This document shows positions 1 through 9,585 of a stretch of DNA of 64,000 nt, one piece after another; within the stretch, counting starts at the first letter, position 1; every line of letters starts with the position of its first letter. The notes under the pieces were generated by a model. The model saw nothing but the letters and a program-made list of their open reading frames with translations. It did not search any database and had not been told where the DNA came from. A program made the translations under genes and the position numbers. The DNA comes from JAMQPK01 sp963782595. Lineage in GTDB: Bacteria; Acidobacteriota; Vicinamibacteria; Vicinamibacterales; JAMQPK01. The DNA is taken from the NCBI GenBank assembly GCA_963782595.1, contig CAWAKJ010000003.1, forward strand, positions 62,001 through 126,000, given 5' to 3'.

Positions 1-182
1 AATGCGGGAGCGTTGTCCTGTTTCTCCGTCGGGCGCGTGTCGATCGGCTTGCCCTCTTCGGTGGCCAGCCACGGGAGACGCGCAGCGCCGGTATCAGACG
101 CCGTGCGAGCCGGTGGCGTCTGACCCGCAAGCATTGCGGGAACGAGCGCCAGACAGACCCACACACACAGTTGCCGTTTCAT
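1..182 (-). CDS. exported protein, N-terminal part (runs off the window)
   Basis: An open minus-strand frame starts at ATG 182-180 and continues past base 1. It begins MKRQLCVWVCLALVPAMLAGQ, a typical signal peptide with a short basic N-terminus, a hydrophobic core and an AxAGQ-like cleavage region. A Pro/Thr-rich stretch follows. A purine-rich GGGGGC lies upstream of the start. Only about 60 residues are visible, so no family can be named. It is divergent from the permease that starts at 221. Confidence 0.55.
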   Translation of the reverse strand, partial: MKRQLCVWVCLALVPAMLAGQTPPARTASDTGAARLPWLATEEGKPIDTRPTEKQDNAPA

Positions 183-220
183 GCGAAGCCCCCTGGTCAG
201 GAATTATATGATTTCAGGGG

Positions 221-2641
221 ATGAATGGCTTGAGTGAGCATCTTCGGAGCGCTTTTCGAAGCTTAGTCAGAGCGCCCGGCTTTGCGTTGGTCACGATCTT
301 CATTCTCGCGATCGGCCTCGCAGGCACGATCGTCATGGTCGCGCTCATTCAAGGAGTTCTGCTGCGGCCTCTTCCCGTCCGCGATCAGGGCCGCCTGATC
401 GTGGCGTGGAAGCAATTGCCGTCCTCCGGTTTCATGCATCATCCCTTCGGCGACACGGAGATCGGGGCGGTCGCCGAAGCGAGCCGGCTGCTCGAAGATG
501 TCGCGGGCATCTCGAGGCATGGCGTTTCCGAAGCCACGCTCGTCGAAGACGATGGTGTCGCGCACTATGCAAATCAGGCATTCGTCACCGGCGGATTCTT
601 CGATGTGCTGGGCGTGCGCCCGTTGCTCGGCAGAACGCTCACGCGCGCCGACGACGTGAATGGTGCGGCAAATGTCGTGGTCATCAGCCATCGTTTCTGG
701 CAGCGGCAGTTTGCCGGCTCGCAGGATGTCATCGGGCAACGGCTTTCGCAGAATTACGGGCGTTTCACGATCGTGGGCGTCATGCCCGTGGATCTCGACT
801 ACCCCCACGGCGTGGACTTCTGGAGGACGACGAGATCGGTCGAGGGCACGTGGAGCGACGCGGTCCGCCGGGAAGTCGATCTCATCGGCAGACTTCGTCC
901 GGACGCCACGATCGAGCAGGCGACCAGCGAGCTCGAGTCGCTGACCCGGCGGCTGGAAGCCACTGCGCCGCCCGATGCGACGCGCGGTCTCATCCCGGTC
1001 GTTCTCTCACTCGAAGATGTGATCGTTGGCGACATCCGGCCGATCCTCGTCGCGTTGTTCGCCGCGGTTGCGCTGGTGATGCTCATCGCCATTGCGAACG
1101 CCGCGAATCTGCTGTCGATGCGGAACGAAGCCCGGCAGTCAGAGCTTGCCGTACGGATGGCTCTTGGCGCCGGCCGGCGAACCATCGCAGCTCAGCTACT
1201 GGCTGAGAGTTTGCTGCTGTGCCTTGCGGCGGGCGCCGTGGGCCTCGCGTTTGCCTGGTGGTCGCTTCAGATACTCGTCTCGGTCGTTCCCGACGGACTG
1301 CCGCGCGGTGAATCTGTGCGCATCGATGCTGTCGTTGTGTTCTTCACGATGGCGATGGCGCTGGCCACCTCTGCCCTGACCGGGCTGGCGCCGGCGTGGT
1401 TGGCCGGTGGAGATCTGATCGCCTGTTTGAAAAGCAGTGGGCGCGGTGCGCCGGGTGTCGCATCGCGGCGGGTCCGCAAAGGCTTCGTTGTCGCGCAGGT
1501 GGCGCTCGCCGTCACGATTCTGGCTGCTGCCGGCCTGCTGACGCGCACCGTGTTCCGTCTCCAGTCCATCGACATCGGACTCCCCACCGACCGGCTGGTT
1601 TTCGTCGAGCTGTCGCTGCCTGCGGCCCTCGACCGTGTACGTCATGCTGCGTTCCTCAACAGGGTCATTGCAGACATCGAGGCCGTTCCCGGCTTTGCGG
1701 CTACTCCTGTTAACGGACTGCCATTTTCGGGAATTAGCGGATGGGACGTTCCGCAATTCACTGCCGAGGGACAGACCGCGCAGCAGGCGGCGGAGAATCC
1801 GTCTCTGAATCTCGAGTCGGTACTCCCGAACTACTTCCGTGCCTTCGACGTGTCCATCGTGCGAGGACGAGCGTTTGCGGATACGGATCGTGAGGGCATG
1901 CCCGCGGTTGCTATCGTCAGCGAGGATGTCGCGTCGAGAACATGGCCCGGCGAGAACCCGATTGGCAAACGTCTGAAAATGGGCGGGGCAGACTCACGCG
2001 ACGGATGGCTGACGGTCATCGGCGTTGCCGCGCCGACGCGCTACCGCGAGTTGACCCGGAACAGGGCCACCTTGTACTTACCGGCCGAGCAGTTTCTCAT
2101 GACCGCACCGAGAATCGCGGTGCGGACGTCGGCGCCGCTGGCGCAGGTCGCGACAGTAGTGCGCGATCGCGTTCGCGCCGCGGACCCGGGCGTTCATGTG
2201 ATGGAGGTGGTTCCCTTCAGCCAAGTCCTGGCAGAGCCCCTTGCACGCCCCCGATTCAACGCCCTGCTGTTGAACATCTTCGGCACGATCTCCGTGTTGC
2301 TTGCGACGGTGGGTCTCTATGCGGTGATGGCCACCTACGTCCGGCAGCGAAATCGCGACATCGCGGTGCGACGGGCACTTGGGGCGAGTGGGGCCGATGT
2401 GGGGCGGCTCGTGGTGGGCGAAGCATTGTGGCTCGTCGGCCTTGGTGCGGGTATCGGACTCGCCGGTGCGGCAGGTGCGGCGCGCGTCGTGCGCGGCATG
2501 CTTCACGACATCGATCCGCTCGATCCCGTCGCGATGCTGGGTGCAGTGCTGTTGCTCGTGGCCGCGTCGATCCTTGCGGCCTATCTTCCCGCGCGCCGCG
2601 CCGCGCGCGTCGATCCGCTGGTCGCCTTGAGATACGAGTGA
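221..2641 (+). CDS. ADOP-type ABC transporter permease
   Basis: This 806-aa protein has the acidobacterial duplicated orphan permease layout. It starts with LRSAFRSLVRAPGFALVTIFILAIG and the first membrane helix, then a MacB periplasmic-type domain (about 60-250), an FtsX block (about 270-400), a second MacB-like domain (about 430-660) and a second FtsX block ending PARRAARVDPLVALRYE. Two copies of the MacB_PCD/FtsX unit in one chain and no adjacent ATPase are typical of the family. Members are inner-membrane proteins whose substrates are unknown. AGGGG directly abuts the ATG at 221, so the in-frame TTG at 230 (better spacing) is an alternative start. Confidence 0.9.
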   Translation: MNGLSEHLRSAFRSLVRAPGFALVTIFILAIGLAGTIVMVALIQGVLLRPLPVRDQGRLIVAWKQLPSSGFMHHPFGDTEIGAVAEASRLLEDVAGISRHGVSEATLVEDDGVAHYANQAFVTGGFFDVLGVRPLLGRTLTRADDVNGAANVVVISHRFWQRQFAGSQDVIGQRLSQNYGRFTIVGVMPVDLDYPHGVDFWRTTRSVEGTWSDAVRREVDLIGRLRPDATIEQATSELESLTRRLEATAPPDATRGLIPVVLSLEDVIVGDIRPILVALFAAVALVMLIAIANAANLLSMRNEARQSELAVRMALGAGRRTIAAQLLAESLLLCLAAGAVGLAFAWWSLQILVSVVPDGLPRGESVRIDAVVVFFTMAMALATSALTGLAPAWLAGGDLIACLKSSGRGAPGVASRRVRKGFVVAQVALAVTILAAAGLLTRTVFRLQSIDIGLPTDRLVFVELSLPAALDRVRHAAFLNRVIADIEAVPGFAATPVNGLPFSGISGWDVPQFTAEGQTAQQAAENPSLNLESVLPNYFRAFDVSIVRGRAFADTDREGMPAVAIVSEDVASRTWPGENPIGKRLKMGGADSRDGWLTVIGVAAPTRYRELTRNRATLYLPAEQFLMTAPRIAVRTSAPLAQVATVVRDRVRAADPGVHVMEVVPFSQVLAEPLARPRFNALLLNIFGTISVLLATVGLYAVMATYVRQRNRDIAVRRALGASGADVGRLVVGEALWLVGLGAGIGLAGAAGAARVVRGMLHDIDPLDPVAMLGAVLLLVAASILAAYLPARRAARVDPLVALRYE

Positions 2642-2799
2642 AGTCTCCTCCCCGGCAGACAACCGGAAAAGGCAGACGCGTGGCAGAAATCGCAATCCCC
2701 AAAATCACCAAGGAAATATCGATATTTCGGAAAGGTAGCACGAGGAAACATGGGTACTGCCTTTGCGTAACGAGAGTTCTGGAAAACCGCGTGGAAGGC

Positions 2800-3078
2800 A
2801 TGAACAGAAGCTCTCGGCCATCTCGAGACGAGTTCTCGAACCTGCTCTGGGACGGATTGATCCTCTGGCGTCTCACGATGACCGGGCGATGCGATCTGTG
2901 GGGTCTGGCGTTCGAGCTTGCAGAGGGACTCTTCTTCGTCGTCGACGACAATCCCGAAGGTCCCCACCCCTACAAAGTGCACGAGAAGCACCGCGACGTC
3001 GTCAGCCTCGTGGATCGCGCCGAAGAGCTCAAGCGATCCCTGTGCAAGTGCGGCTGGGCTGAAGTCGACGTCGAGTAG
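2800..3078 (+). CDS. hypothetical 92-aa protein
   Basis: The product begins MNRSSRPSRDEFSNLLWDGL and ends AEELKRSLCKCGWAEVDVE. It is rich in W, D and E, with no signal peptide or membrane segment, and I do not recognise the family. A GTG at 2680 in the same frame has a better-spaced AAAAGG upstream and would add 40 residues, but that extension is AT-richer and less protein-like. It lies 158 bp after the permease and 21 bp before the amino-acid permease, on the same strand. Confidence 0.5.
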   Translation: MNRSSRPSRDEFSNLLWDGLILWRLTMTGRCDLWGLAFELAEGLFFVVDDNPEGPHPYKVHEKHRDVVSLVDRAEELKRSLCKCGWAEVDVE

Positions 3079-3099
3079 ATCGTCGAGTAGGATCGGCTC

Positions 3100-4497
3100 G
3101 TGTCCACGATGCACACGAGCAGTCCAACCCTTCAGCGACAGCTCGGAATGTGGAGTGCGACCGCGCTGGTCGTCTCGAACATGATCGGCACCGGGATCTT
3201 CACGACGACCGGCTTTCTCGCCGGCGATCTGGGCGATCCCTCCTTCGTGCTCGGCATCTGGATCGTGGGCGCGCTCTTCGCCGTCGCTGGCGCCCTCTGT
3301 TACTCCGAGCTCGGGGTCAATTTCCCGACATCCGGCGGAGAGTACGTCTACCTCAGGCAGGCCTATGGGCCGGTGTGGGGATTCTTGAGCGGGTGGGTCT
3401 CTTTCTTCGCGGGATTCTCTGCGCCGATCGCCGCCGCGGCATTGGCGTTCGCCGGATATCTGGCATTCATCTTCCCGTCGCTCGGCCAGGAGTCGGCCGC
3501 GTTTAGATGGGACCTCTTCGGCATCACCTGGCAGATTGGGGCGACGCAGGCTCTGGCGGCGGGACTGGTGCTCACACTCACGCTGCTGAACTGCGCTGGT
3601 ATCGTCGTTGTCGCTCGCGTGCAGAACGTCCTGACGTCGATCAAGGTGGTCGTGATCGCCGCCTTTGTGCTGCTCGGCTTCTTCGTGGGCCAGGGGAGTT
3701 GGAGCCACTTCAGCGGTGCAGCCGTGCGAACATCGACATCTCCCCTGCTGGAGCAGTTCGCCGTCAGTCTGTTCTTTGTGATGTTCGGCTACAGCGGCTG
3801 GAACGCGGCGACTTACGTCGCAGAAGAGCTCCACGAGCCGCACCGAACACTTCCGCGAGCGCTCATCTTCGGGACTGTCGCGGTTGCGCTGATGTACCTG
3901 GCGCTGAACATCGTGTTCATCTTCGGCACGCCCCTCGAAACGATGAAGGGCGTCATGGCAGTGGGTGCGCTGGCCGCATCGAGGCTGTTCGGTCCTCAGG
4001 TCGCGGGTCTTTTCGGTGCGCTCATGGCCGTGGCGATCGTGTCCACGGTGAACGCGATGATCACGATCGGTCCGCGTGTCTACTACGCGATGGCGAAAGA
4101 CGGCGCATTCCTCGACGTCGCCGCCCGGTTGAGCCCACGATCGCGAGTGCCGATGGCGGCCGTTCTCCTTCAGGGCGCGTGCGCGACGGTCATGACATTC
4201 ACGTCGTTTCCACAGCTGGTCATCTACATCGGTTTCAGCCTGACGTTTTTCACGGTCCTCGCGGTGTCGTCGCTGTTCGTGTTTCGGCGCCGTCCCGGTT
4301 GGCAGCGTCTGCCCGCTGTCAGTCTCGCGTTCCCTCTGGTGCCTGCCTCGTACCTTCTGGTCGGTGCCTGGATGATCTACTACGGGTTCATGTTGCGGCC
4401 GGCGATTTCGGCGGCAGCCGTCCTGACGCTCTTGATCGGCGGCGCGGTGTACTTCGCCCGGCTGCGCATCGCCGGCACACGTCGTGAACTTGCGTGA
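3100..4497 (+). CDS. APC-family amino acid permease
   Basis: This 465-aa inner-membrane transporter has about 12 hydrophobic helices. Helix 1 carries the APC signature (MIGTGIFTTTGFLAGDLG, about 27-44). The second conserved block YSELGVNFPTSGGEYVYLRQ (about 68-87) leads into GPVWGFLSGWV. These motifs match the AA_permease_2 (SLC7/LAT-like) branch, which moves amino acids by proton symport or exchange. The substrate cannot be read from sequence. GTG 3100 is preferred because AGGA sits 8 nt upstream; ATG 3109 is the alternative. A perfect palindrome follows 12 bp after the stop. Confidence 0.9.
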   Translation: MSTMHTSSPTLQRQLGMWSATALVVSNMIGTGIFTTTGFLAGDLGDPSFVLGIWIVGALFAVAGALCYSELGVNFPTSGGEYVYLRQAYGPVWGFLSGWVSFFAGFSAPIAAAALAFAGYLAFIFPSLGQESAAFRWDLFGITWQIGATQALAAGLVLTLTLLNCAGIVVVARVQNVLTSIKVVVIAAFVLLGFFVGQGSWSHFSGAAVRTSTSPLLEQFAVSLFFVMFGYSGWNAATYVAEELHEPHRTLPRALIFGTVAVALMYLALNIVFIFGTPLETMKGVMAVGALAASRLFGPQVAGLFGALMAVAIVSTVNAMITIGPRVYYAMAKDGAFLDVAARLSPRSRVPMAAVLLQGACATVMTFTSFPQLVIYIGFSLTFFTVLAVSSLFVFRRRPGWQRLPAVSLAFPLVPASYLLVGAWMIYYGFMLRPAISAAAVLTLLIGGAVYFARLRIAGTRRELA

Positions 4498-4509
4498 ATG
4501 AGCGGATGA

Positions 4510-4539
4510 GTAGGGCGGGTCTTATAAGACCCGCCCTAC
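4510..4539. repeat. REP-like perfect 30-nt palindrome
   Basis: The left arm GTAGGGCGGGTCTTA is followed directly by its exact reverse complement. Further half-copies (ACCCGCCCTAC at 4543, GCGCCCTACC at 4561) follow. Related palindromes occur at 22306-22340 and 45196-45224. After a gene end it may also act as a transcript-end hairpin, though no T-run follows. Confidence 0.8.
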
Positions 4540-4661
4540 CAAAACCCGCCCTACCAACGAGCGCCCTACCGATGTGAAGATCACGATTTCGTAACCATAC
4601 GTGAATCTGCATAGATTCCAGAATTCAGCTTCCCCGTTCGTTCTACAATGCACAAAAGTCC

Positions 4662-5690
4662 ATGGCGGAAGCGCCCGACCTTCGGTCCGCCTTCGAAGCG
4701 GCGGAACAAGCAGCAGCCGCTGGCGATTACCTCGCAGCGGAACGACACCTGAGCGGTGCTGCGTCTCAACAGGAGGCGAGCCTCGGACCGCTTCATCCGG
4801 ATCTCGCCAACACCCTCAACAACCTCGGAGTTGTCTACGAAACCATTGATCGGCCAGACGACGCCGAGCGCTGCTATCGGCGCGCATACTCGATAGCGCT
4901 TGCCGCGCTCGATGCCGATCATCCCTTCGTCGCGACGAGCGAGAAGAATCTCCGCGACTTCTGTAACGTTCGCGGAAAACCGTTCGAGCTTCCTGTTCCG
5001 CTGCCTGCGCTGGAGCTCACGCCCGAACCGCTCGACGTATGGGACCTGGAGACGCCGCAGGAACGTCCCGTCACGTCTGCTACGCGCCTGCGCGCGGCCG
5101 GCGTTATGGGAGCTGTTGCGATCGGGGCGCTCATCGCGTGGCGGCTGTTGCCGAGCCCCAGCGGGCCCGCTGAATCCGTTCAGGAGGCTGCGCCGCCGCC
5201 ACCGATCGAAACGCCTGCACCAATCCCGGAGCCAGCGCCGCCTGCGCCGGCACCAACGCCGGTCGAGCCGATCCCTGCAGCTCCCCAAAAGCCGACCCTT
5301 CCCGAACGGCCGGTCGCTGTTTCCGGGAATCGTCGCGCGGCGCCACCGGTTGCCGCGTCGCCCGTCTCCGCGCCACTGACACTAGTGGAAGCCAATCTGT
5401 GCGACGGTTTGTCGTCCAGAGACTGGCAGTGTGATCAGGTGAGCGATTCAGTCGAGCCCGGCCAATTGTTCTTCTATACGCGCCTCAAGTCTTCCGCAAA
5501 CACGACGGTCGAGCACCGCTGGTATCACAGCAATCGTCTGCACAGGCGTGTCGTGCTCCGCGTTCAGGCGAATCCAATCGGCGGGTATCGCACCTATAGC
5601 CGTACAGCCGTCACTGCAGGTGAATGGCGGGTCGAGGCCAGAACCAGGGACGGCGCTGTGTTGAACGAGGAAACCTTCGTCGTTCGCTGA
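4662..5690 (+). CDS. TPR and DUF2914 membrane protein
   Basis: This 342-aa protein has three parts. The N-terminal cytosolic part (about 1-110) holds TPR_12-type repeats, including HPDLANTLNNLGVVYETIDR and ERCYRRAYSIALAAL. One transmembrane helix lies at about 145-165 (GVMGAVAIGALIAWRLLP), followed by a Pro/Ala-rich linker to about 240. The C-terminal part (about 245-342) fits DUF2914: LCDGL, EPGQLFFYTRL, then RWYHSN, YRTYSRTAV and GEWRVEARTRDG. DUF2914 is usually extracytoplasmic and of unknown function. It converges on the RodZ-like gene 28 bp away. No strong ribosome site is seen before the ATG. Confidence 0.8.
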   Translation: MAEAPDLRSAFEAAEQAAAAGDYLAAERHLSGAASQQEASLGPLHPDLANTLNNLGVVYETIDRPDDAERCYRRAYSIALAALDADHPFVATSEKNLRDFCNVRGKPFELPVPLPALELTPEPLDVWDLETPQERPVTSATRLRAAGVMGAVAIGALIAWRLLPSPSGPAESVQEAAPPPPIETPAPIPEPAPPAPAPTPVEPIPAAPQKPTLPERPVAVSGNRRAAPPVAASPVSAPLTLVEANLCDGLSSRDWQCDQVSDSVEPGQLFFYTRLKSSANTTVEHRWYHSNRLHRRVVLRVQANPIGGYRTYSRTAVTAGEWRVEARTRDGAVLNEETFVVR

Positions 5691-5718
5691 GCCGCCTGCC
5701 GCAACCGGATCGGTTCCA

Positions 5719-6624
5719 CTAGCGAGGAGTTGGAACTGATTCTGGCTCTGGTGCTGGCTCCGATGCCTGTTCTGGAGCTGGGCCTGACGTTGGCGCTGGA
5801 GCTGGTTCTCGATCGGGTGCTGAATCTGCTGCTCGCTCCGGAGCCGGGTCTGGTGCTGGTTTTGGCGCCGCTGGTTCCAGCGTAACCGACACTTCCACCC
5901 GCGACCGTTCAGGCGAGATCGTCGCGCGCTGTGTGACGCTTCGATGCCCTGGAAGAACGAATCTGACGTTGTAGGAACCCGCCGATAAAGACTGCACGCG
6001 CACGGGCGAGCGGCCGCGACCGATTCCGTTGACCATCACCTGCGCGCCGGAAGGCGTCGACGTGATGAGCAGCTCACCTGCGACCGGCTTGGGCTCGACG
6101 GGCGCAACGGGCGCAATCGCCCTGGCCTGCGGTGCCGCCGGCTCCTTTGTTGACGTGTCTGCCTTTTTCGCCTCAGCGGGCATTGCCGCGGCCGCTCTCC
6201 CAACGGCAACCGCCTGTGTCCCGGGCACATGCGCCACCCAGCGGACCAGGACGTACGCCAGCACGAATGTCACGGCCAGGATGATGGGGATGGTGACAGG
6301 CGTCAGGCGTCGCGGCTTGGGGGAGGGAGCGGCGAGGATCGAGGCTTCGCCCGCGGCGACCTCGCGCCGGAACCCGTCGATCACCTCGCGCGGATCCAGT
6401 CCGATCGCCTCGGCGTAGGCGCGAACATAACTCTCGCGGTAGAACTGGCTCGATGGCCACTTCGAGAGGTCGTTCTTCTCGAGATCCTGCAAGTACGTGC
6501 TGTTGATTTTCGTATGCGCCGCGACGTCGTCGAGGCTGATGTTGCGGCTGAGCCGGGCGGCGCGCAACGACGCGCCGAATGTCGACGATGAGAGTCCGCC
6601 ACCAGAATGATCAACCAGTTCCAC
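5719..6624 (-). CDS. RodZ-like HTH-transmembrane-PEGA protein
   Basis: The order is cytosolic HTH_25 domain, one membrane helix, then extracytoplasmic PEGA domain. The HTH (about 12-75) contains FGASLRAARLSRNISLDDVA and INSTYLQDLEKNDLSKWP, as in RodZ and its relatives. The helix (VTIPIILAVTFVLAYVLVRW) is at about 120-140. The PEGA domain (GELLITSTPSGAQVMVNGIG) is at about 185-250. The tail is an almost pure Pro/Ala/Glu repeat. RodZ links MreB to the cell wall, but PEGA versions are common in this phylum and need not be true RodZ. GTG 6624 is chosen for its GCGGGG upstream; longer starts at 6690 (ATG) and 6702 (TTG) are possible. Confidence 0.75.
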   Translation of the reverse strand: MELVDHSGGGLSSSTFGASLRAARLSRNISLDDVAAHTKINSTYLQDLEKNDLSKWPSSQFYRESYVRAYAEAIGLDPREVIDGFRREVAAGEASILAAPSPKPRRLTPVTIPIILAVTFVLAYVLVRWVAHVPGTQAVAVGRAAAAMPAEAKKADTSTKEPAAPQARAIAPVAPVEPKPVAGELLITSTPSGAQVMVNGIGRGRSPVRVQSLSAGSYNVRFVLPGHRSVTQRATISPERSRVEVSVTLEPAAPKPAPDPAPERAADSAPDREPAPAPTSGPAPEQASEPAPEPESVPTPR

Positions 6625-6796
6625 CAGAAAACCCCGCTGGAACGATCGTACAACGGGAGGTCTCCAATTTTGTGATCCGTGTCTCACCATCGGGGGAGAC
6701 AAAGTTCACATCACAGGAAGACAAGACCTGACCATTCTCCATTTTTTTGGCGGTTTGCCGTCGGCGTACGGCTTGCTACTGATCGCCACCACACCA

Positions 6797-7129
6797 ATGG
6801 CCGGCTCAGATTCTCTCAACCTCAATCAGTCAGATCGCCGCTCGTTTCCACGGATTCCCGGGTCGGCACTTCTGCCGCGGCTCTACGCGTGCACGAGCCG
6901 ATCATCGATTGCGAATGTCCTGGACATTTCAGACGGGGGCGTCCTGATTGAAACACCCAACCGTGTGAAACCGGGCCAGCGAGAGATCATCCTTTTCGAA
7001 GGGCCCACAACAATCAGAGTTGTGGGCCGGACCGAGCGTGTGGAGATCACGCGCCTGATCCCGTCGGTGTCATATCGAACCGCGATACGGTTCGCGAAGC
7101 CGATCGCGTTGGAGTGCGCTTGGTCATGA
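6797..7129 (+). CDS. PilZ-domain protein
   Basis: This 110-aa protein is essentially one PilZ-like domain. The cyclic-di-GMP signature is present as RRSFPR (an RxxxR motif, about residues 14-19) and DISDGGVLIET (DxSxxG, about 45-55), followed by the beta-barrel strands. PilZ domains bind c-di-GMP and act as adaptors for motility, adhesion or polysaccharide output. The ATG at 6797 is preferred over a TTG at 6755. It is divergent from the RodZ-like gene. Confidence 0.75.
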   Translation: MAGSDSLNLNQSDRRSFPRIPGSALLPRLYACTSRSSIANVLDISDGGVLIETPNRVKPGQREIILFEGPTTIRVVGRTERVEITRLIPSVSYRTAIRFAKPIALECAWS

Positions 7130-7148
7130 GGCGCCGCCCGAACCCCGC

Positions 7149-7433
7149 TTGTTGACGGGAGCCTCACTCGAACTGGTGGAGAAATTCACGAGTTGGGTTC
7201 GCGCACTTTCAGGTGTTCACGCGGTACGTGTGGCGTCTTCGTTCGCGCGGCTCCCAGGCACCGAACCGGTCCATTTCGCCGTGCCCGCCTCAGACCACGG
7301 AGAGGGGCGTGTCCTCCAGGTGTTCTTCACTTCAGGGGCGGCGCCCACCGCAGGAGAGTTCGCTCACTTGCGGCAGCTCGCAGTAGTCGCGTCGGGCCTG
7401 CCGGATCTCGATATCGCCCCAGCCTGGAAGTAG
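7149..7433 (+). CDS. hypothetical 94-aa protein
   Basis: The product reads LTGASLELVEKFTSWVRALS at the start and ends SGLPDLDIAPAWK. It is acidic with alternating hydrophobic strands and codon use like its neighbours, but I recognise no family. The start is uncertain: two TTG codons (7149, 7152) open the frame and no clear ribosome site is visible. It lies 19 bp after the PilZ gene and could be cotranscribed with it. Confidence 0.45.
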   Translation: MLTGASLELVEKFTSWVRALSGVHAVRVASSFARLPGTEPVHFAVPASDHGEGRVLQVFFTSGAAPTAGEFAHLRQLAVVASGLPDLDIAPAWK

Positions 7434-7437
7434 CGGT

Positions 7438-7460
7438 ACTCTCTGCCATCATCCATCTGC
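7438..7460 (+). repeat. 23-nt word repeated after a stop codon
   Basis: ACTCTCTGCCATCATCC plus ATCTGC starts 4 nt after a TAG stop. The same word with one change lies at 20038-20060, also 4 nt after a TAG stop. It may be a minor dispersed intergenic repeat. Confidence 0.5.
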
Positions 7461-7498
7461 GCTCAGCCATATCTATGCGCGTATCATAGGAAACTGTG

Positions 7499-9553
7499 AT
7501 GCGCGGTCACGTCTGCGTACTAATCGGCCTGCTAGTCTCGGCTGCCTATCCCACACAGGCCGGGCAGGATCAGCCCGAGCCGCGGCCTTTTCAGACCGAA
7601 GTCAATTACGTCCGCGTCGATCTGTATCCGACGGTGAATGACAAACCACTCGTCGGACTGCTCCCTTCGGAGGTCGAAGTCCTCGAAGATGGCGTGCCGC
7701 AGAAGATCGACCGCTTCGAGCACGTGTCCATCGGCGGAGTGCGTCCACAGGCCACGCGGCCCGACCCGTCCTCCGTCAGCGACATGCGAAGGGCGGCACA
7801 AGATCCTCGCGCTCGCGTGTTCGTGTTGTTCCTCGATCCGCGCCACGTCGATCTCCAGGGGTCGATGCAGGTCCGGCGCCCTCTGATCGATGCGCTGAAC
7901 TCGCTTGTCGGCGGCGACGACTTGATTGCCGTCATGACGCCGGAAATGTCGGCGCGCAATCTCACGTTTACGCGGCGCACCGCCAGCATCGAGCAGATGC
8001 TCACGCCTCATTGGGGCCAGGAAAGCTGGCCGGGCACGAAAGACGTGGTCGAGGCCAGGTACGAGGCCTGCTACGGACCGCCCATCATCGACGGGGAGAA
8101 GATCGCGCAGGAGATGATCGCGCGCCGGCGCGAGATGCTCGTGCTGAATGCGGTCGATGGACTGGTGGAGTTCCTGCGGGGCCTCAGGGAAGAACGGAAA
8201 GCCGTCATCACGATCTCGGATGGATGGCGGCTGTACGGGCCGGATCGCAACCTCGAAAAGCCTTTGCTCGTGCCGGGACGGCCGGGAGAGGCTCCGGGCA
8301 ATGTGAACGTTCCAGTTCCAACCCCGGGCAGAGACCCTCGTACTGGCCGACCGACCGTGAAGGATCCATCAGACTCGTTCACGATCTCCAACGACGGCGT
8401 GGGCACCATCGATCGCGCAAGCTGCGAGGTCGATCGCACGGCGCTCGCCCAGATGAGCAACGAACAGCGGTTCGTCGGGTTGATGCAGGCCGCGAACCGC
8501 TCGAACGTCTCCTTCTATCCCGTCGGGCCTGGTGGCCTCTCCAAATATGTCCCCGACAGTGCACGGAGGCGCTCGCTGGAAATGATGGCGGATATCACGG
8601 ACGGCCACGCCACACTGCAGCCCTTCAACATCGAAACGAACATTCGCCGCATTGTCGAGGATCTCAGCTCCTACTACCTGCTCGGCTACTACTCGAACGC
8701 CAAACCGGACGGCCGCTACCATCGCATCTCCGTGCGCATCAAACGCCCCGGCGTGCTGGTCCGCGCACGTGCGGGCTACCTTGCGGCATCTGCGGCCGAA
8801 GCGGCATCTCGCGTGTCATCGGCGAAGCCGTCACCTGACGTGGCAGAGGCGCAGCTCGTGGCAGGCGCGCTGAACCCGTTGGCGGCACTCGGTCGAGAAC
8901 GGCCGGTGCGCGTGCAGGCAGCTGTCGCCTGGACGCCAGCCCGCCGGGCCATCGTTCGCGCGGTCGCGGAAGTGCCGCGCGGCACTGCCCGAAGCGGCGA
9001 CGACTGGAGCAAGGGCGGGCAGATAGACGTCACGCTGCGCAACGGGTCGGGTGTGGCCGTTGCGACCGAACGCATCGCGCTTGAACCCGGCATGTTTACC
9101 GCGGAATGGGCCTTCACGCCGGCCGAGCCACTGGAGCCTGGCTCATACGATCTCCAGGTGCGCGCAAAAGGCGTGGGGGTGTTGTCGCCTGCGGCCGACG
9201 CGATCCAGTTGACGGTCCACGCGGCACCATTGGGCGGCGGCGTGCTCTTCCTGCGGCGCGGGCCGACCACCGGCAATCGTGAAGTGCTGACAGCCGATGC
9301 GCGGTTTCGTCGCGCCGAGCGGCTCATCCTGGAGTCGCCAGCATCAATAGGCGGCGATGTGTCGGCTCGTCTCCTCGATCGCACGGGCAACCCGATGAAC
9401 GTGCCGGTGACGGCTGGCCATCGCGAGGGGGCCGATGGTGCCCGCTGGCACAGGGTCGAGATCGCGCTGTCGCCGCTCGCCGCAGGCGATTACATCATCG
9501 AATCGACAGCGGGGTTGGAGCGGACGATGACGGGTTTCCGAGTGGTGCCGTAG
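7499..9553 (+). CDS. VWFA-related acidobacterial domain protein
   Basis: This 684-aa exported protein has a signal peptide (MRGHVCVLIGLLVSAAYPTQAG). The VWFA-related domain family described for Acidobacteria (TIGR03436) follows at about 30-420. It includes VNYVRVDLYPTVNDKPLVGL, the VFVLFLDPRHVD strand with its D-x-x-x-D metal-site analogue, and AVITISDGWRLYG. The C-terminal third is beta-rich without a known motif. The family is thought to be periplasmic or surface-exposed and has no defined role. GTG 7496 directly precedes the ATG used here. A paralogue lies at 22362-23390. Confidence 0.85.
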   Translation: MRGHVCVLIGLLVSAAYPTQAGQDQPEPRPFQTEVNYVRVDLYPTVNDKPLVGLLPSEVEVLEDGVPQKIDRFEHVSIGGVRPQATRPDPSSVSDMRRAAQDPRARVFVLFLDPRHVDLQGSMQVRRPLIDALNSLVGGDDLIAVMTPEMSARNLTFTRRTASIEQMLTPHWGQESWPGTKDVVEARYEACYGPPIIDGEKIAQEMIARRREMLVLNAVDGLVEFLRGLREERKAVITISDGWRLYGPDRNLEKPLLVPGRPGEAPGNVNVPVPTPGRDPRTGRPTVKDPSDSFTISNDGVGTIDRASCEVDRTALAQMSNEQRFVGLMQAANRSNVSFYPVGPGGLSKYVPDSARRRSLEMMADITDGHATLQPFNIETNIRRIVEDLSSYYLLGYYSNAKPDGRYHRISVRIKRPGVLVRARAGYLAASAAEAASRVSSAKPSPDVAEAQLVAGALNPLAALGRERPVRVQAAVAWTPARRAIVRAVAEVPRGTARSGDDWSKGGQIDVTLRNGSGVAVATERIALEPGMFTAEWAFTPAEPLEPGSYDLQVRAKGVGVLSPAADAIQLTVHAAPLGGGVLFLRRGPTTGNREVLTADARFRRAERLILESPASIGGDVSARLLDRTGNPMNVPVTAGHREGADGARWHRVEIALSPLAAGDYIIESTAGLERTMTGFRVVP

Positions 9554-9585
9554 GCGGTGGGTCGATGGGCCATGGTCGATTGGCG

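Noticed and set aside
2581..3843. 420-aa minus-strand open frame
   Set aside because: It lies antisense to an ADOP end and an APC permease; composition (Arg/Glu/His/Gln-rich, no motifs) is that of a high-GC shadow frame.
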